A program made the position numbers and the translations under genes. The notes under the pieces were generated by a model. That model was not told the origin of the DNA and made no database searches. It worked only from the letters and a program-made list of their open reading frames with translations. This document shows, one piece after another, positions 1 through 7,603 of a stretch of DNA of 64,000 nt. The stretch is from NCBI RefSeq assembly GCF_031085295.1, contig NZ_JAVFWO010000002.1:1-64000 (forward strand). Direction: 5' to 3'. Source of the stretch: Microbacterium psychrotolerans (GTDB lineage Bacteria; Actinomycetota; Actinomycetes; Actinomycetales; Microbacteriaceae). Position 1 is the first letter of the stretch; each line of letters starts with the position of its first letter.

Positions 1-17
1 GGCATCATTCCGCTCGG

Positions 18-23
18 TAGACT
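18..23 (+). promoter_or_regulatory. -10 element of dapE (leaderless)
   Basis: TAGACT lies six bases before the dapE ATG, so transcription would begin at or next to the start codon. No Shine-Dalgarno sequence is present in the 29 bases available. The -35 region falls outside the window. Confidence 0.55.
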
Positions 24-29
24 CGGGGA

Positions 30-1106
30 ATGCCCGCGCTCGATCTGTCGCTGTCCTCTGCTGAACTCACTCGCATCATCTGCGACATTCCGAGCGAGTC
101 GGGCGATGAGAAGCTCCTCGCCGACGCGATCTTCGCGGAGATCTCCGCGCTGGATCACCTGGAGGTCTACCGCGACGGTGACACCATCGTCGCGCGCACG
201 AGCCTCGGTCGCGCGCAGCGCGTCGTGATCGCCGGGCACATCGACACCGTGCCGATCAACCGCAACGTCCCGACGAAGGACGTCGAGCTCGAGGGGCAGC
301 CGTTCATCTGGGGCCGTGGCACGGTCGACATGAAGGCGGGCGTTGCAGTGCAGCTCAAGCTCGCCGCCGAGCTGATCGCTCCACGCGTCGACATCACGTG
401 GATGTGGTACGACCACGAAGAGGTCGACGCCGACCTCAACGGTCTCACCCGCTTGGCACGCACGCGCCCCGACCTCTTCGCCGGCGACTTCGCGATTCTC
501 GGCGAGCCGTCGAACGGCGAGGTCGAGGGCGGCTGCAACGGCAACCTCCGCGCCATCGTGCGCACGCACGGCGTCCGCGCCCACAGTGCGCGGGCCTGGA
601 TCGGCGAGAACGCGATCCACAAGGCGGCGCCCGTGCTCGGCCGGCTCGCCGCCTACGAGCCGCGCGATGTCGCTGTCGAGGGACTCGTATACCGGGAGGG
701 CCTCAACGCGGTCCGCATCGGCGGCGGCGTCGCCGGCAACGTCATCCCCGATCTGTGCGAGGTGGAGGTCAATTACCGCTTCGCTCCGAGCCGCGATGCC
801 GCTGAGGCCGAGGCGCATGTGCGCGAGGTGTTCTCCGGCTTCGATGTCGAGGTCGTCGATGTGGCGGCGGGCGCTCGTCCGGGTCTCGACGCACCGCTGG
901 CGCAGGAGTTCCTCTCAGCGGTCGGCGCCGAGCCCCGCCCGAAGTACGGCTGGACCGACGTCGCCCGCTTCAGCGCGCTGGGCGTGCCGGCCGTCAACTA
1001 TGGACCGGGAGACCCGCACCTCGCCCACCACGACGAGGAGCGGGTGCCGGTGGCTCAGATCGAGGCGGTCGAGCAGGGCCTGCGGGCGTGGCTGGCGACG
1101 AGCTGA
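30..1106 (+). CDS. dapE: succinyl-diaminopimelate desuccinylase
   Basis: Cytoplasmic M20-family zinc amidohydrolase that hydrolyses N-succinyl-LL-diaminopimelate to LL-diaminopimelate and succinate in the lysine and peptidoglycan pathway. The 358-residue length is normal for the actinobacterial enzyme. Visible metal-site motifs are AGHIDTVP (His70, Asp72), the bridging Asp100 in GRGTVDMKAG, the Glu130-Glu131 pair in DHEEVD, and a late His in GDPHLAHHDE. The middle third is the dimerisation lid. The start is the ATG six bases after a TAGACT -10 element, giving a leaderless mRNA. The next gene begins inside its last 19 bases, so the two are probably co-transcribed. Confidence 0.93.
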   Translation: MPALDLSLSSAELTRIICDIPSESGDEKLLADAIFAEISALDHLEVYRDGDTIVARTSLGRAQRVVIAGHIDTVPINRNVPTKDVELEGQPFIWGRGTVDMKAGVAVQLKLAAELIAPRVDITWMWYDHEEVDADLNGLTRLARTRPDLFAGDFAILGEPSNGEVEGGCNGNLRAIVRTHGVRAHSARAWIGENAIHKAAPVLGRLAAYEPRDVAVEGLVYREGLNAVRIGGGVAGNVIPDLCEVEVNYRFAPSRDAAEAEAHVREVFSGFDVEVVDVAAGARPGLDAPLAQEFLSAVGAEPRPKYGWTDVARFSALGVPAVNYGPGDPHLAHHDEERVPVAQIEAVEQGLRAWLATS

Positions 1107-2314
1107 CGGCCGATACCGCGCCCCGCCCCTCGTGGCGGAGTATCGCACTGCGGGTGGCGGCGATCTACCTGGGCGCGCGCCTGATCACCACGCTGTTCCT
1201 CTTTCTCGCGGCCGAGCTGTCGGGTTTCCAGAGCCGCATGGGAGCGGATGCCGGCCTCGGCGACACCGTCGTCGCGTGGGATGGCGCGTGGTATTGGCTG
1301 GTCGCGTTCTCGGGCTACCCGACCTCGCTTCCGCTGACGGATGCCGGGCAGGTGGCGGAGAACGCATGGGCGTTCCTTCCGCTCTACCCCTACCTCGCGC
1401 AGGCGGTCGCCGTGCCGTTCGGCGGCCAGTGGGGGACCGGTGCCCTGATCGTGTCGCTCATCGCGGGGTACGGAGCATCCGTCGCCCTCTACGGTCTGCT
1501 GCGGAGCCGCCTCGACGAATCGGCGACGCTCTGGGCGGTGGCGTTCTTCGCCAGTGGCCCGCTCGCCGCGCTGTTCCAGATCGGCTATGCCGAGTCGCTC
1601 AACCTCTTGTGGCTGTTCTGCGCTCTCTGGTGCGTGGCGCGGCGGCGCTATGGCTGGCTGTACCTGCTCATCCCTCTGATGGCGTTCACGCGTCCCGGCG
1701 TGCTGGCGTTCGCGTTGTTCCTGGCCCTCTTCGGCATCTGGAGGTGGTTCCACCGGGCGCGCGAACCGCTGCGCAGGGCCGAGGTCGCCCACATCATCGC
1801 GCTGGGCCTGCTCGCCGCCCTGGCTGGGTTCGCGTGGCAGCTCATCGCCGGCTGGGTGACCGGCGAACCCGGTGCCTACCTTGCCACCGAACTCGCCTGG
1901 CGCCGGAACTGGGTGCCCGGTGACCCGTCCTTCGCTCCGCTCGAACCGTTCCTCGCGGGGGTGTCGTTCTGGTTCGAGTCGATGTGGCATCTGCCGCTCG
2001 CTCTCGGCTACGCCCTTGTCGGCGCCGGGGTCCTGCTGATCGCGGCGGCGCTCGTCCTCCTGCCGCAGGTGCGCCGCCTGGGAATCGAGATCCGGCTGTG
2101 GAGCGCCAGCTATCTGGTTTACCTGCTGTTGGTCTTCTTTCCACAGTCGAGCATCTTCCGGCTGCTCGTCCCGCTCTCACCGTTGTGGGGTGCGTTCGCG
2201 GTGCCGCGGTCGCGTGTATGGCGTAGCGGGGTGCTCTTGCTGTGCCTGATCGGCCAGTGGTGGTGGATCTACAACATGTACGCGCTCGGCAACAGCACGT
2301 GGCAGGTGCCATGA
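1088..2314 (+). CDS. polytopic membrane GT-C glycosyltransferase, PIG-V-like
   Basis: A 408-residue integral membrane protein with about ten hydrophobic segments. The first loop carries the acidic motif VAWDGAWYWL near residue 60, which resembles the WD-containing catalytic loop of PIG-V-type mannosyltransferases that use polyprenyl-phosphate-linked sugars. The rest is hydrophobic with short Arg-rich cytoplasmic loops (RRLGIEIR, FHRAREPLRR). The GTG start overlaps the end of dapE by 19 bases, which implies translational coupling without functional kinship. The likely role is adding a mannose or other hexose to a lipid-linked envelope glycan or a protein. Family assignment is by motif and topology only. 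Confidence 0.6.
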   Translation: MAGDELTADTAPRPSWRSIALRVAAIYLGARLITTLFLFLAAELSGFQSRMGADAGLGDTVVAWDGAWYWLVAFSGYPTSLPLTDAGQVAENAWAFLPLYPYLAQAVAVPFGGQWGTGALIVSLIAGYGASVALYGLLRSRLDESATLWAVAFFASGPLAALFQIGYAESLNLLWLFCALWCVARRRYGWLYLLIPLMAFTRPGVLAFALFLALFGIWRWFHRAREPLRRAEVAHIIALGLLAALAGFAWQLIAGWVTGEPGAYLATELAWRRNWVPGDPSFAPLEPFLAGVSFWFESMWHLPLALGYALVGAGVLLIAAALVLLPQVRRLGIEIRLWSASYLVYLLLVFFPQSSIFRLLVPLSPLWGAFAVPRSRVWRSGVLLLCLIGQWWWIYNMYALGNSTWQVP

Positions 2315-2345
2315 CGCGACATGACGGATGCCGCTTTCCCCAGGC

Positions 2346-2364
2346 GTGCCCGGGGCACGTGCCC
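2346..2364. promoter_or_regulatory. overlapping palindromes upstream of the DUF3117 gene
   Basis: GTGCC-CGG-GGCAC at 2346-2358 overlaps the perfect 12-base palindrome GGGCACGTGCCC at 2353-2364. The two share a half-site and cannot both fold. They lie just upstream of the TAAACT -10 box, where a -35 would sit. They could be an operator or the weak terminator of the upstream membrane-protein gene. Confidence 0.35.
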
Positions 2365-2370
2365 TCACGA

Positions 2371-2376
2371 TAAACT
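2371..2376 (+). promoter_or_regulatory. -10 element of the DUF3117 gene
   Basis: TAAACT is the most AT-rich hexamer in the 95-base gap. Unlike most genes here the start codon is 34 bases further on, leaving a short leader that ends in a good AAAAGGAG ribosome-binding site. Confidence 0.45.
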
Positions 2377-2409
2377 TGATCCGCAGACCATCGATGAAAA
2401 GGAGCCGCA

Positions 2410-2583
2410 ATGGCAGCCATGAAGCCGAGAACCGGAGACGGGCCGATGGAGGCCGTGAAGGAGGGTCGACTCATCATCGTGCGCGTGCCGCTCGAGGGAG
2501 GCGGTCGCCTGGTCGTCTCGGTGAACGACGCTGAGGCCAAGGAGCTCTACGACGTACTGGGTGGCGTCGTCAACGCCGCGTAG
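2410..2583 (+). CDS. DUF3117 domain protein
   Basis: A 57-residue protein beginning MAAMKPRTGDGPMEAVKEGR and continuing through a short beta-rich segment (LIIVRVP, GRLVVSV) to an acidic helix (NDAEAKELYDVLGGVV). This is the complete DUF3117 family, found almost only in Actinobacteria; no molecular function is established. The ATG is preceded by AAAAGGAG at a 5-base spacing, and the gene has its own -10 element and a strong downstream hairpin, so it is a monocistronic unit. From memory the M. tuberculosis homologue is Rv1211, in the same dapE-to-O-methyltransferase neighbourhood. Confidence 0.88.
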   Translation: MAAMKPRTGDGPMEAVKEGRLIIVRVPLEGGGRLVVSVNDAEAKELYDVLGGVVNAA

Positions 2584-2593
2584 TTGCACGTTG

Positions 2594-2630
2594 CGCGAAT
2601 GGCCGGTCCCGACGGGACCGGCCATTCGCG
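2594..2630. terminator. bidirectional hairpin terminator
   Basis: A perfect 17-base-pair stem (arms 2594-2610 and 2614-2630) closes on a GAC loop. It sits between the convergent DUF3117 and O-methyltransferase genes. There is no U-tract, which is common for actinobacterial terminators. Confidence 0.8.
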
Positions 2631-2646
2631 TCTCTCCGGGACTGTC

Positions 2647-3282
2647 TCAGGAGAGGGCGACGGTGGTGAGCTGCAGCAGCCCTTCGCCGGTGATCGACAG
2701 TGCTCCGATCACGGCGGGCGATGCCTGCGTCTCCTGGATGAGCGAGCGGTAGGCGGTGGTCACCGAGTCGCGGCGGACCGGGTCGGCGACGCCGCCGCCG
2801 GCGAGGACGCGGGGGACGAGCACCGTGCCACCGGCGCGCACGAGGCGGAGGCCGTGTTCGACGTACTCGATGACGCCATCGGGATCGGCGTCCACGAGCA
2901 CGATGTCGTAGGACGCCTCGTTCATGCGGGGCAGCACCTCTGCGGCGCGGCCGGTGATGAATCGGGCACGGGCCGGCGGGATCCGCGCTTCAGCGAAGGC
3001 CTGACGCGCGGCTCCGAGATGCTCGGGTTCCTTGTCGATGGTGGTGAGGGTGGCGCGGGGCGAACCGTGCAGCAGCCAGAGACCGGACACTCCGGCGCCC
3101 GTGCCGATCTCGACGATGTTGAGCGCCTGCGACGCGGCGGCGATGACCGCACATTGCGCGCCGATGGCGGGACTGATCGGCGCGGCTCCGAGCTCGAGCG
3201 CGTGCGCACGAGCTCGCGCGATGTGCTCCGGCTCGCTCGTCGCCTCATCGACGAACCGCTGGTTCGCGTTCTGCTCTCCCAT
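2647..3282 (-). CDS. SAM-dependent O-methyltransferase
   Basis: Class I methyltransferase of the O-methyltransferase (catechol-OMT-like) family, 211 residues. The SAM-binding motif I is VEIGTGAGVSGLWLL near residue 55; TTIDKEPEHL is the acidic strand-2 loop; YDIVLVDADPDGVIEYV near residue 125 is motif II with the metal-binding Asp. The substrate cannot be read from sequence. Two ATGs compete: the chosen one (MGEQNAN) has GGAGGG six bases upstream, whereas the one six bases earlier would sit directly on that site. It is divergent from tatB. In mycobacteria the homologue Rv1220c flanks the sigE-rseA-htrA-tatB set; here those three are missing from the gap. Confidence 0.85.
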   Translation of the reverse strand: MGEQNANQRFVDEATSEPEHIARARAHALELGAAPISPAIGAQCAVIAAASQALNIVEIGTGAGVSGLWLLHGSPRATLTTIDKEPEHLGAARQAFAEARIPPARARFITGRAAEVLPRMNEASYDIVLVDADPDGVIEYVEHGLRLVRAGGTVLVPRVLAGGGVADPVRRDSVTTAYRSLIQETQASPAVIGALSITGEGLLQLTTVALS

Positions 3283-3343
3283 CAGCATCCCTCCGCCCGC
3301 CAGCCTACGCGGCCCCGCGGTGCTGACCGCACAGGCACGGCGG

Positions 3344-3349
3344 TAATCT
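3344..3349 (+). promoter_or_regulatory. -10 element of tatB (leaderless)
   Basis: TAATCT lies six bases before the tatB ATG with no ribosome-binding site between. CTGACC at 3323-3328 is a -35-like hexamer, but at only 15 bases spacing. Confidence 0.5.
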
Positions 3350-3355
3350 GAAGGC

Positions 3356-3739
3356 ATGATCTTCGGCCTCACGATCGAGAAGCTTCTGCTGATCGGACTC
3401 GTCGCGGCACTCATCCTCGGACCCGAGCGTCTGCCGCGGTATGCGGAGTCCCTCGCGGGACTGACGAAGCGGGCGCGGGAGTGGGTGACCACCGCGCGCA
3501 CGCGTGTGCGCGACGAGATGGGCGAGGACTTCGACGACGTCGACTGGCGCACCCTCGACCCGCGCCAGTACGATCCGCGGCGGATCATCCGCGAGGCGCT
3601 GCTGGACGATGCGCCGGTGGCCAGTGTCGCCGCCGCAGCGCAGGCCGCGCCCGCACCGACGCCCCCGACCACGCCCGTGGCGTCGCCCTTCCGCGGTCCG
3701 GCGGACGGGCCGACGCCCTACGACACCGAGGCGACCTGA
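3356..3739 (+). CDS. tatB: Sec-independent (Tat) translocase protein TatB
   Basis: Small membrane-anchored component of the twin-arginine translocase that binds signal peptides together with TatC. The 127 residues show the family plan: one N-terminal transmembrane helix (residues 6-20), the GPERLP hinge, an amphipathic helix (YAESLAGLTKRAREWVTTARTRVRDEM), then a long acidic and Pro/Ala-rich tail. The amphipathic helix and tail are longer than in TatA, which favours TatB. Neither tatC nor tatA is in the window, so the translocase genes are dispersed. The next gene (mrp) is convergent after 13 bases. Confidence 0.88.
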   Translation: MIFGLTIEKLLLIGLVAALILGPERLPRYAESLAGLTKRAREWVTTARTRVRDEMGEDFDDVDWRTLDPRQYDPRRIIREALLDDAPVASVAAAAQAAPAPTPPTTPVASPFRGPADGPTPYDTEAT

Positions 3740-3752
3740 CGCCGAGCTGATG

Positions 3753-4907
3753 TCACCGCGGGCGGAACGGGAGCGAGCGTCCCGACAGGCCCCGCGGCGC
3801 ACGCGCCAGTTCTGCGGCGATGCGTGCGATGACCTCGGCCGCCGGATCGCCGGGGTGTGCGAGGACGGCCGGGACGCCGGCATCCGCGTCCTCCCGCAGC
3901 GTCGGGCTGAGCGGGACCGAGCCCAGCAGCGGAACCTCGGCGTCGGGCTGAGACAGCGCCGCGGCGACCGCGGCGCCGCCTCCGGCGCCGAACAGATCCA
4001 GCGTCGTGCCGTCGGGAAGAGTCAGCGCGGACATGTTCTCGATCACGCCGATCACCCTCTGGCCCGTCTGACGCGCCACCAGGCCGCTGCGCACAGCGAC
4101 ATCCGAGGCCGCGGTCTGCGGCGTGGTCACGACCAGCACGTCCGCGTTCGGCAGCAGCTGGCCGACCGAGATCGCGACGTCGCCGGTGCCCGGGGGCATG
4201 TCGAGCAGAAGCACGTCGAGATCGCCGAAGTACACATCGGTGAGGAACTGCAGCACGGTGCGGTGCAGCATCGGCCCGCGCCATGCGACGGCGCCGACCG
4301 GGCTGTCCCCGTCCCGTCCGCGCAGGAACATCCCGATCGAGATCACCTTCACGCCGTGCGCGACGGGGGGCAGCATGAGGTCGTCGACGCGCGTGGGCTG
4401 CGGGACGCTGCCGTCGGCGGCCACGAGACCAAGCTGACCGGGGATCGAGAAGCCGTGCACGTCGGCGTCGACGAGCCCGACGGCCAGGCCGCGCTCGGCG
4501 AGCGCGGCGGCGAGGTTCGCCGTCACAGTGGACTTGCCGACACCACCCTTGCCGCTCGTGACGGCGATGACGCGCGTCAGGGTGCCGGGGCCGAACGGCA
4601 TCTCGCGCGTGCGTCCGCCGCGGAGTCGCTCGGTGAGCGCGTGCCGCTCGGCCGGAGTCATGACGCCGACATCGAGCGCGACATCCGTGATGCCCGGGAC
4701 GGATGCCGCGGCCGCGCGCACGTCGGAGGCGATGCGGTCGGCAGCCGGGCATCCGACGATGGTGAGGGCGATCGCGACATGGGCGACGCCGCCGTCCACC
4801 GAGATGTCGCGGACCATGTCGAGCTCGCCGATCGGACGGCGCAGCTCCGGATCGGGCACAGCGCCGACGGCGGTGCGGACGGCGTCCGCGTCCGTGGGAA
4901 CGCTCAT
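3753..4907 (-). CDS. mrp: Mrp/ApbC-type P-loop ATPase, Fe-S cluster carrier
   Basis: Soluble NBP35/ApbC-family ATPase that carries and transfers iron-sulphur clusters. Residues 5-90 form a MIP18/DUF59-like domain (VPDPELRRPIGELDMV, with Cys in VGCPAAD). A deviant Walker A, SGKGGVGKST, follows near residue 120, then DADVHGFSIP and DMPPGTGD. The CxxC pair that usually follows the ENMS segment is absent; the sequence reads ENMSALTLPDG, which I believe is usual for actinobacterial Mrp. The 384-residue length is normal. Its ATG overlaps the stop of the upstream DUF1003 gene (ATGA), so it is the last gene of a three-gene coupled operon. Confidence 0.88.
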   Translation of the reverse strand: MSVPTDADAVRTAVGAVPDPELRRPIGELDMVRDISVDGGVAHVAIALTIVGCPAADRIASDVRAAAASVPGITDVALDVGVMTPAERHALTERLRGGRTREMPFGPGTLTRVIAVTSGKGGVGKSTVTANLAAALAERGLAVGLVDADVHGFSIPGQLGLVAADGSVPQPTRVDDLMLPPVAHGVKVISIGMFLRGRDGDSPVGAVAWRGPMLHRTVLQFLTDVYFGDLDVLLLDMPPGTGDVAISVGQLLPNADVLVVTTPQTAASDVAVRSGLVARQTGQRVIGVIENMSALTLPDGTTLDLFGAGGGAAVAAALSQPDAEVPLLGSVPLSPTLREDADAGVPAVLAHPGDPAAEVIARIAAELARAPRGLSGRSLPFRPR

Positions 4908-5431
4908 CTGGTGGCGCCCTCGTCGACCTCGGGGTTGTTGTCGAGCTTCTCGAGCAGGGCGCGCAGCTCGGTGCGGAGCACCTCGCGCGTCACGACCTGG
5001 TCGGCGAAGTCGTTTACGGCCATGCGCAGCGCCACGACCTCGCGCGCGAGGTACTCGGTGTCTGCGAGGTTGCGCTCGGCGCGCTGACGGTCCTGCTCGA
5101 TCTGGACCCGGTCGCGGTCGTCCTGCCGGTTCTGCGCCAACAGGATCAGGGGGGCCGCGTACGACGCCTGCAGCGACAGGATCAGCGTCAGCAGCGTGAA
5201 GTTGGTCGCGGCAGGGTCGAACTGCAGCTGCGGGGGCATGAAGATGTTCCACGCGAGCCACACGGCCACGAAGACGGTCATGCCGATGAGGAAGCCCGAC
5301 GTGCCCATCGCGCGGGCGAACGCCTCGGAGAAGCGCCCGAACCTGTCGCTGGACTGCTGCGGGCTGCGCTGCAGCATGCCGGAGCGGCCGCGCGGCGCGT
5401 CGAGTGAGGGCTGGCGGTTGGCGCGTGCCAT
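4904..5431 (-). CDS. DUF1003 membrane protein
   Basis: A 175-residue DUF1003 protein: a basic N-terminus, two transmembrane helices (MGTSGFLIGMTVFVAVWLAW and FTLLTLILSLQASYAAPLIL) separated by a short loop, then a charged coiled-coil tail (QNRQDDRDRVQIEQDRQRAE) of about 80 residues. The family is widespread and uncharacterised. The ATG shares one base with the upstream stop (TGATG) and the stop overlaps the mrp start (ATGA), so the gene is translationally coupled on both sides. The neighbouring Mg-sensor-like domains hint at a cation or envelope role, which is inference. Confidence 0.82.
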   Translation of the reverse strand: MARANRQPSLDAPRGRSGMLQRSPQQSSDRFGRFSEAFARAMGTSGFLIGMTVFVAVWLAWNIFMPPQLQFDPAATNFTLLTLILSLQASYAAPLILLAQNRQDDRDRVQIEQDRQRAERNLADTEYLAREVVALRMAVNDFADQVVTREVLRTELRALLEKLDNNPEVDEGATR

Positions 5432-6762
5432 CAGCGCCTCCTGCCGGTGCTCTTGGGCGTGCCGAAGGTCAGCGTGCTCGCCGTGTTCGTCGGTACGGGT
5501 TCGGATGCCGGGCGGCGTTCATCATCCTCCGCATCGTGAGATCGCCAGTCCTCGGGCAGCAGGTAGTCCAGCACGTCGTCGACGCTGATCGCGCCGACCA
5601 GCCGGTGGGCCGGATCCACGACAGGAAGCGAGACGAGGTTGTACGACGCGAGGAGTCGGGCCACCTCGGCGGCCGATGCGGTGGCGGGCACCGGGTCGAG
5701 CGTGTCGTCGATGATCGCGCCGAGGCGCTCGTGGGGCGGGTAGCGCAGCATCCGCTGGAAGTGCACGGTGCCGAGCAGCCTGCCCGTCGGCGTCTCGTAC
5801 GGCGGCAGCGTCACGAAGACCGCGGCCGCGAGTGCGGGGTGCAGTTCGTGGCGCCGGATGAGGGCGAGCGCCTCGGCGATGGTCGCGTCGGCGGACAGCA
5901 CGATGGGCTCGCTCGTCATGAGACCGCCCGCGGTGTCGGGGCCGTACTTCAACAGCGCGCGAACGTCCTCCGCCTCCTCGGGCTGCATGAGCTCCAGCAG
6001 CTCCTCGCGCTGGTCCTCGGGCAGCTGGCCCAGCACATCGGCGGCATCATCGGGCTCCATCGCATCGAGGATGTCGGCGGCGCGCTCGTCGTCGAGCGCC
6101 TCGAGGATGTGAACCTGCTCGTCCTCGGGCATCTCCTCCAGCGCGTCGGCGAGACGGTCGTCGGGGAGCTCTTCGACCACTTCGAGGAGCCGATCCTCGG
6201 GGAGGTCGAGCAGCGTGTTCGCCAGGTCGGCGGGGCGCAGCTCGGAATAGGTCGCGACGAGCTGCTCGGCCGACTGGGCCTCGCCCGGCACCTGGCTCTC
6301 GCGCACCGCATCCCAGTTGGCAAAGGTCGTCGGTCCCTTGGCGAAGGGAGAGGCGCTCGTCTTCGGCTTGCGCAGGAAGAGCTGTCCGACATCCCACTCG
6401 CCCAGACGGTTGCGCTCGATGGCGACGTCCTCGATCACGGCGGTGCCCGAGCCGTCGGCGAAGAACACCTTGCGCCCGAGCATCTCGGCCATCACGCGCA
6501 CCTCGCCGCCGCGCTGCTGGAAGCGTCGCACGTTGATGAGTCCGGTGGTGATCACCTGGCCGGTGGCGATGGAGGTGACGCGCCCGATCGAGACGAAGAC
6601 GTGGCGTCGGCCGGGAATCTCCACGACCAGTCCGATCACGCGGGGCGGATCGTCTTTTCGATAGATGACGACGACGTCGCGGACCTTGCCGAGACGGTCG
6701 CCGGCGGGGTCGAAGACCGAGCACCCGGAAAGGCGCGCGACGAAAACCCTCTGCGTGCTCAC
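5431..6762 (-). CDS. PRC-barrel / MgtE-N / CBS protein without a channel domain
   Basis: A 443-residue soluble protein. Residues 1-130 contain one or two PRC-barrel-like beta domains (LGKVRDVVVIY, GLVVEIPG); 160-280 form the helical MgtE N domain (repeats such as LPEDRLLEVVEELPDDRLADAL, ending in the MgtE hallmark YGPDTAGGLMT); 285-410 are two CBS motifs. This is the cytosolic Mg-sensing half of an MgtE transporter, but the five-helix membrane part is absent. It heads the operon with DUF1003 and mrp. The GTG start is chosen because TACGCT lies seven bases upstream. It may gate or report on a separate membrane protein, perhaps the coupled DUF1003 protein. From memory, M. tuberculosis Rv1232c is homologous. 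Confidence 0.82.
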   Translation of the reverse strand: MSTQRVFVARLSGCSVFDPAGDRLGKVRDVVVIYRKDDPPRVIGLVVEIPGRRHVFVSIGRVTSIATGQVITTGLINVRRFQQRGGEVRVMAEMLGRKVFFADGSGTAVIEDVAIERNRLGEWDVGQLFLRKPKTSASPFAKGPTTFANWDAVRESQVPGEAQSAEQLVATYSELRPADLANTLLDLPEDRLLEVVEELPDDRLADALEEMPEDEQVHILEALDDERAADILDAMEPDDAADVLGQLPEDQREELLELMQPEEAEDVRALLKYGPDTAGGLMTSEPIVLSADATIAEALALIRRHELHPALAAAVFVTLPPYETPTGRLLGTVHFQRMLRYPPHERLGAIIDDTLDPVPATASAAEVARLLASYNLVSLPVVDPAHRLVGAISVDDVLDYLLPEDWRSHDAEDDERRPASEPVPTNTASTLTFGTPKSTGRRR

Positions 6763-6769
6763 ACGTCCC

Positions 6770-6775
6770 AGCGTA
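6770..6775 (-). promoter_or_regulatory. -10 element of the PRC/MgtE-N/CBS operon (leaderless)
   Basis: On the minus strand TACGCT precedes the GTG start by seven bases and there is no ribosome-binding site. Confidence 0.5.
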
Positions 6776-6802
6776 GTCCGCGTGCCATGGGAGGATGGGG
6801 AG

Positions 6803-7603
6803 ATGACCATGATGGGAGGGCGCTCTCCGCAGGGTTCCGACGCGGTCGGCCAGACCGTGGCGAGTTTCCCGACGTACGAGGCGGCGCAGAAGGCGGTGTC
6901 GTCGCTGATCGCGGCCGACATCCCGGCGCGCGACATCGCGATCGTGGGTCAGGGGCTCCGTTCGATCGAGCGGATCACCGGTCGCCTCGGCTACGCGTCG
7001 GCGGCGCGTTCCGGCGCCGTGAACGGGCTCCTCCTCGGACTGCTGTTCTCCGCGATCCTGGTGATCGGATCCCCGTCGGTGCCTATCCAGGCTTTCGTCG
7101 GGGTGCTGTTCGTGGGCATCGCGATCGGCATGCTGCTGAGCATCGTGACGTACTCGTTCGTGCGCCGCCGCCGCGACTACGCGTCGGTGATGCAGGTCGT
7201 GGCCGACCACTATGAGGTCACCGTCACCGACAACAGCGTCCATCGCGCACGTCAGGTGCTCGGCCCACAGACGCCAGCGGCGCCGGTCGCGCCCGCGGCG
7301 CCCGCGACTCCGACGGCGCCTGCTGCGACTGCCGTGCCCGCTCCGGCCGCGTCGACGACGGAGCCGCCGAGGTACGGCGAGCGTGTCGTGCCGAACGCGG
7401 ATGCCGACAGGCAGGATTCGCACCCTCCGGCGCCCGAGCCGCCCGCCGCAGAGGCATCCGCGGCTGAACCGGACGACGTCTCCGGTGCGCCTGCGGACGC
7501 CGCCGCCCCGGATGCCGCCCCCGGGGATCCGGCCCAGGGCGACGAGCAGGACGCCGTCGACGCGTCGAAGAAGTCGCGCGCCGGAGACAGCGAGCGCGCA
7601 TGA
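6803..7603 (+). CDS. glycine-rich membrane stress protein (GSP17M/DUF1269-like)
   Basis: A 266-residue protein. Residues 15-60 resemble the heat-induced-stress (GSP17M) fold: VASFPTYEAAQKAVSSLIAADIPARDIAIVG. Two hydrophobic helices follow (GAVNGLLLGLLFSAILVIG and AFVGVLFVGIAIGMLLSIVTYS) with a glycine-zipper flavour and an Arg-rich stop (RRRRDY). The last 120 residues are low-complexity Ala/Pro/Glu, probably disordered and cytosolic. The ATG is chosen by the upstream GGATGGGGAG. The stop overlaps the next ATG (ATGA), coupling it to the hydrolase. Function is unknown; a role in envelope stress is inferred from family naming only. Confidence 0.7.
   Translation: MTMMGGRSPQGSDAVGQTVASFPTYEAAQKAVSSLIAADIPARDIAIVGQGLRSIERITGRLGYASAARSGAVNGLLLGLLFSAILVIGSPSVPIQAFVGVLFVGIAIGMLLSIVTYSFVRRRRDYASVMQVVADHYEVTVTDNSVHRARQVLGPQTPAAPVAPAAPATPTAPAATAVPAPAASTTEPPRYGERVVPNADADRQDSHPPAPEPPAAEASAAEPDDVSGAPADAAAPDAAPGDPAQGDEQDAVDASKKSRAGDSERA

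Noticed and set aside
2584..3351. A plus-strand frame of 255 codons opposite the O-methyltransferase.
   Set aside because: It runs through the terminator hairpin and has low-complexity Gly/Arg/Asp composition; the methyltransferase has full SAM motifs.
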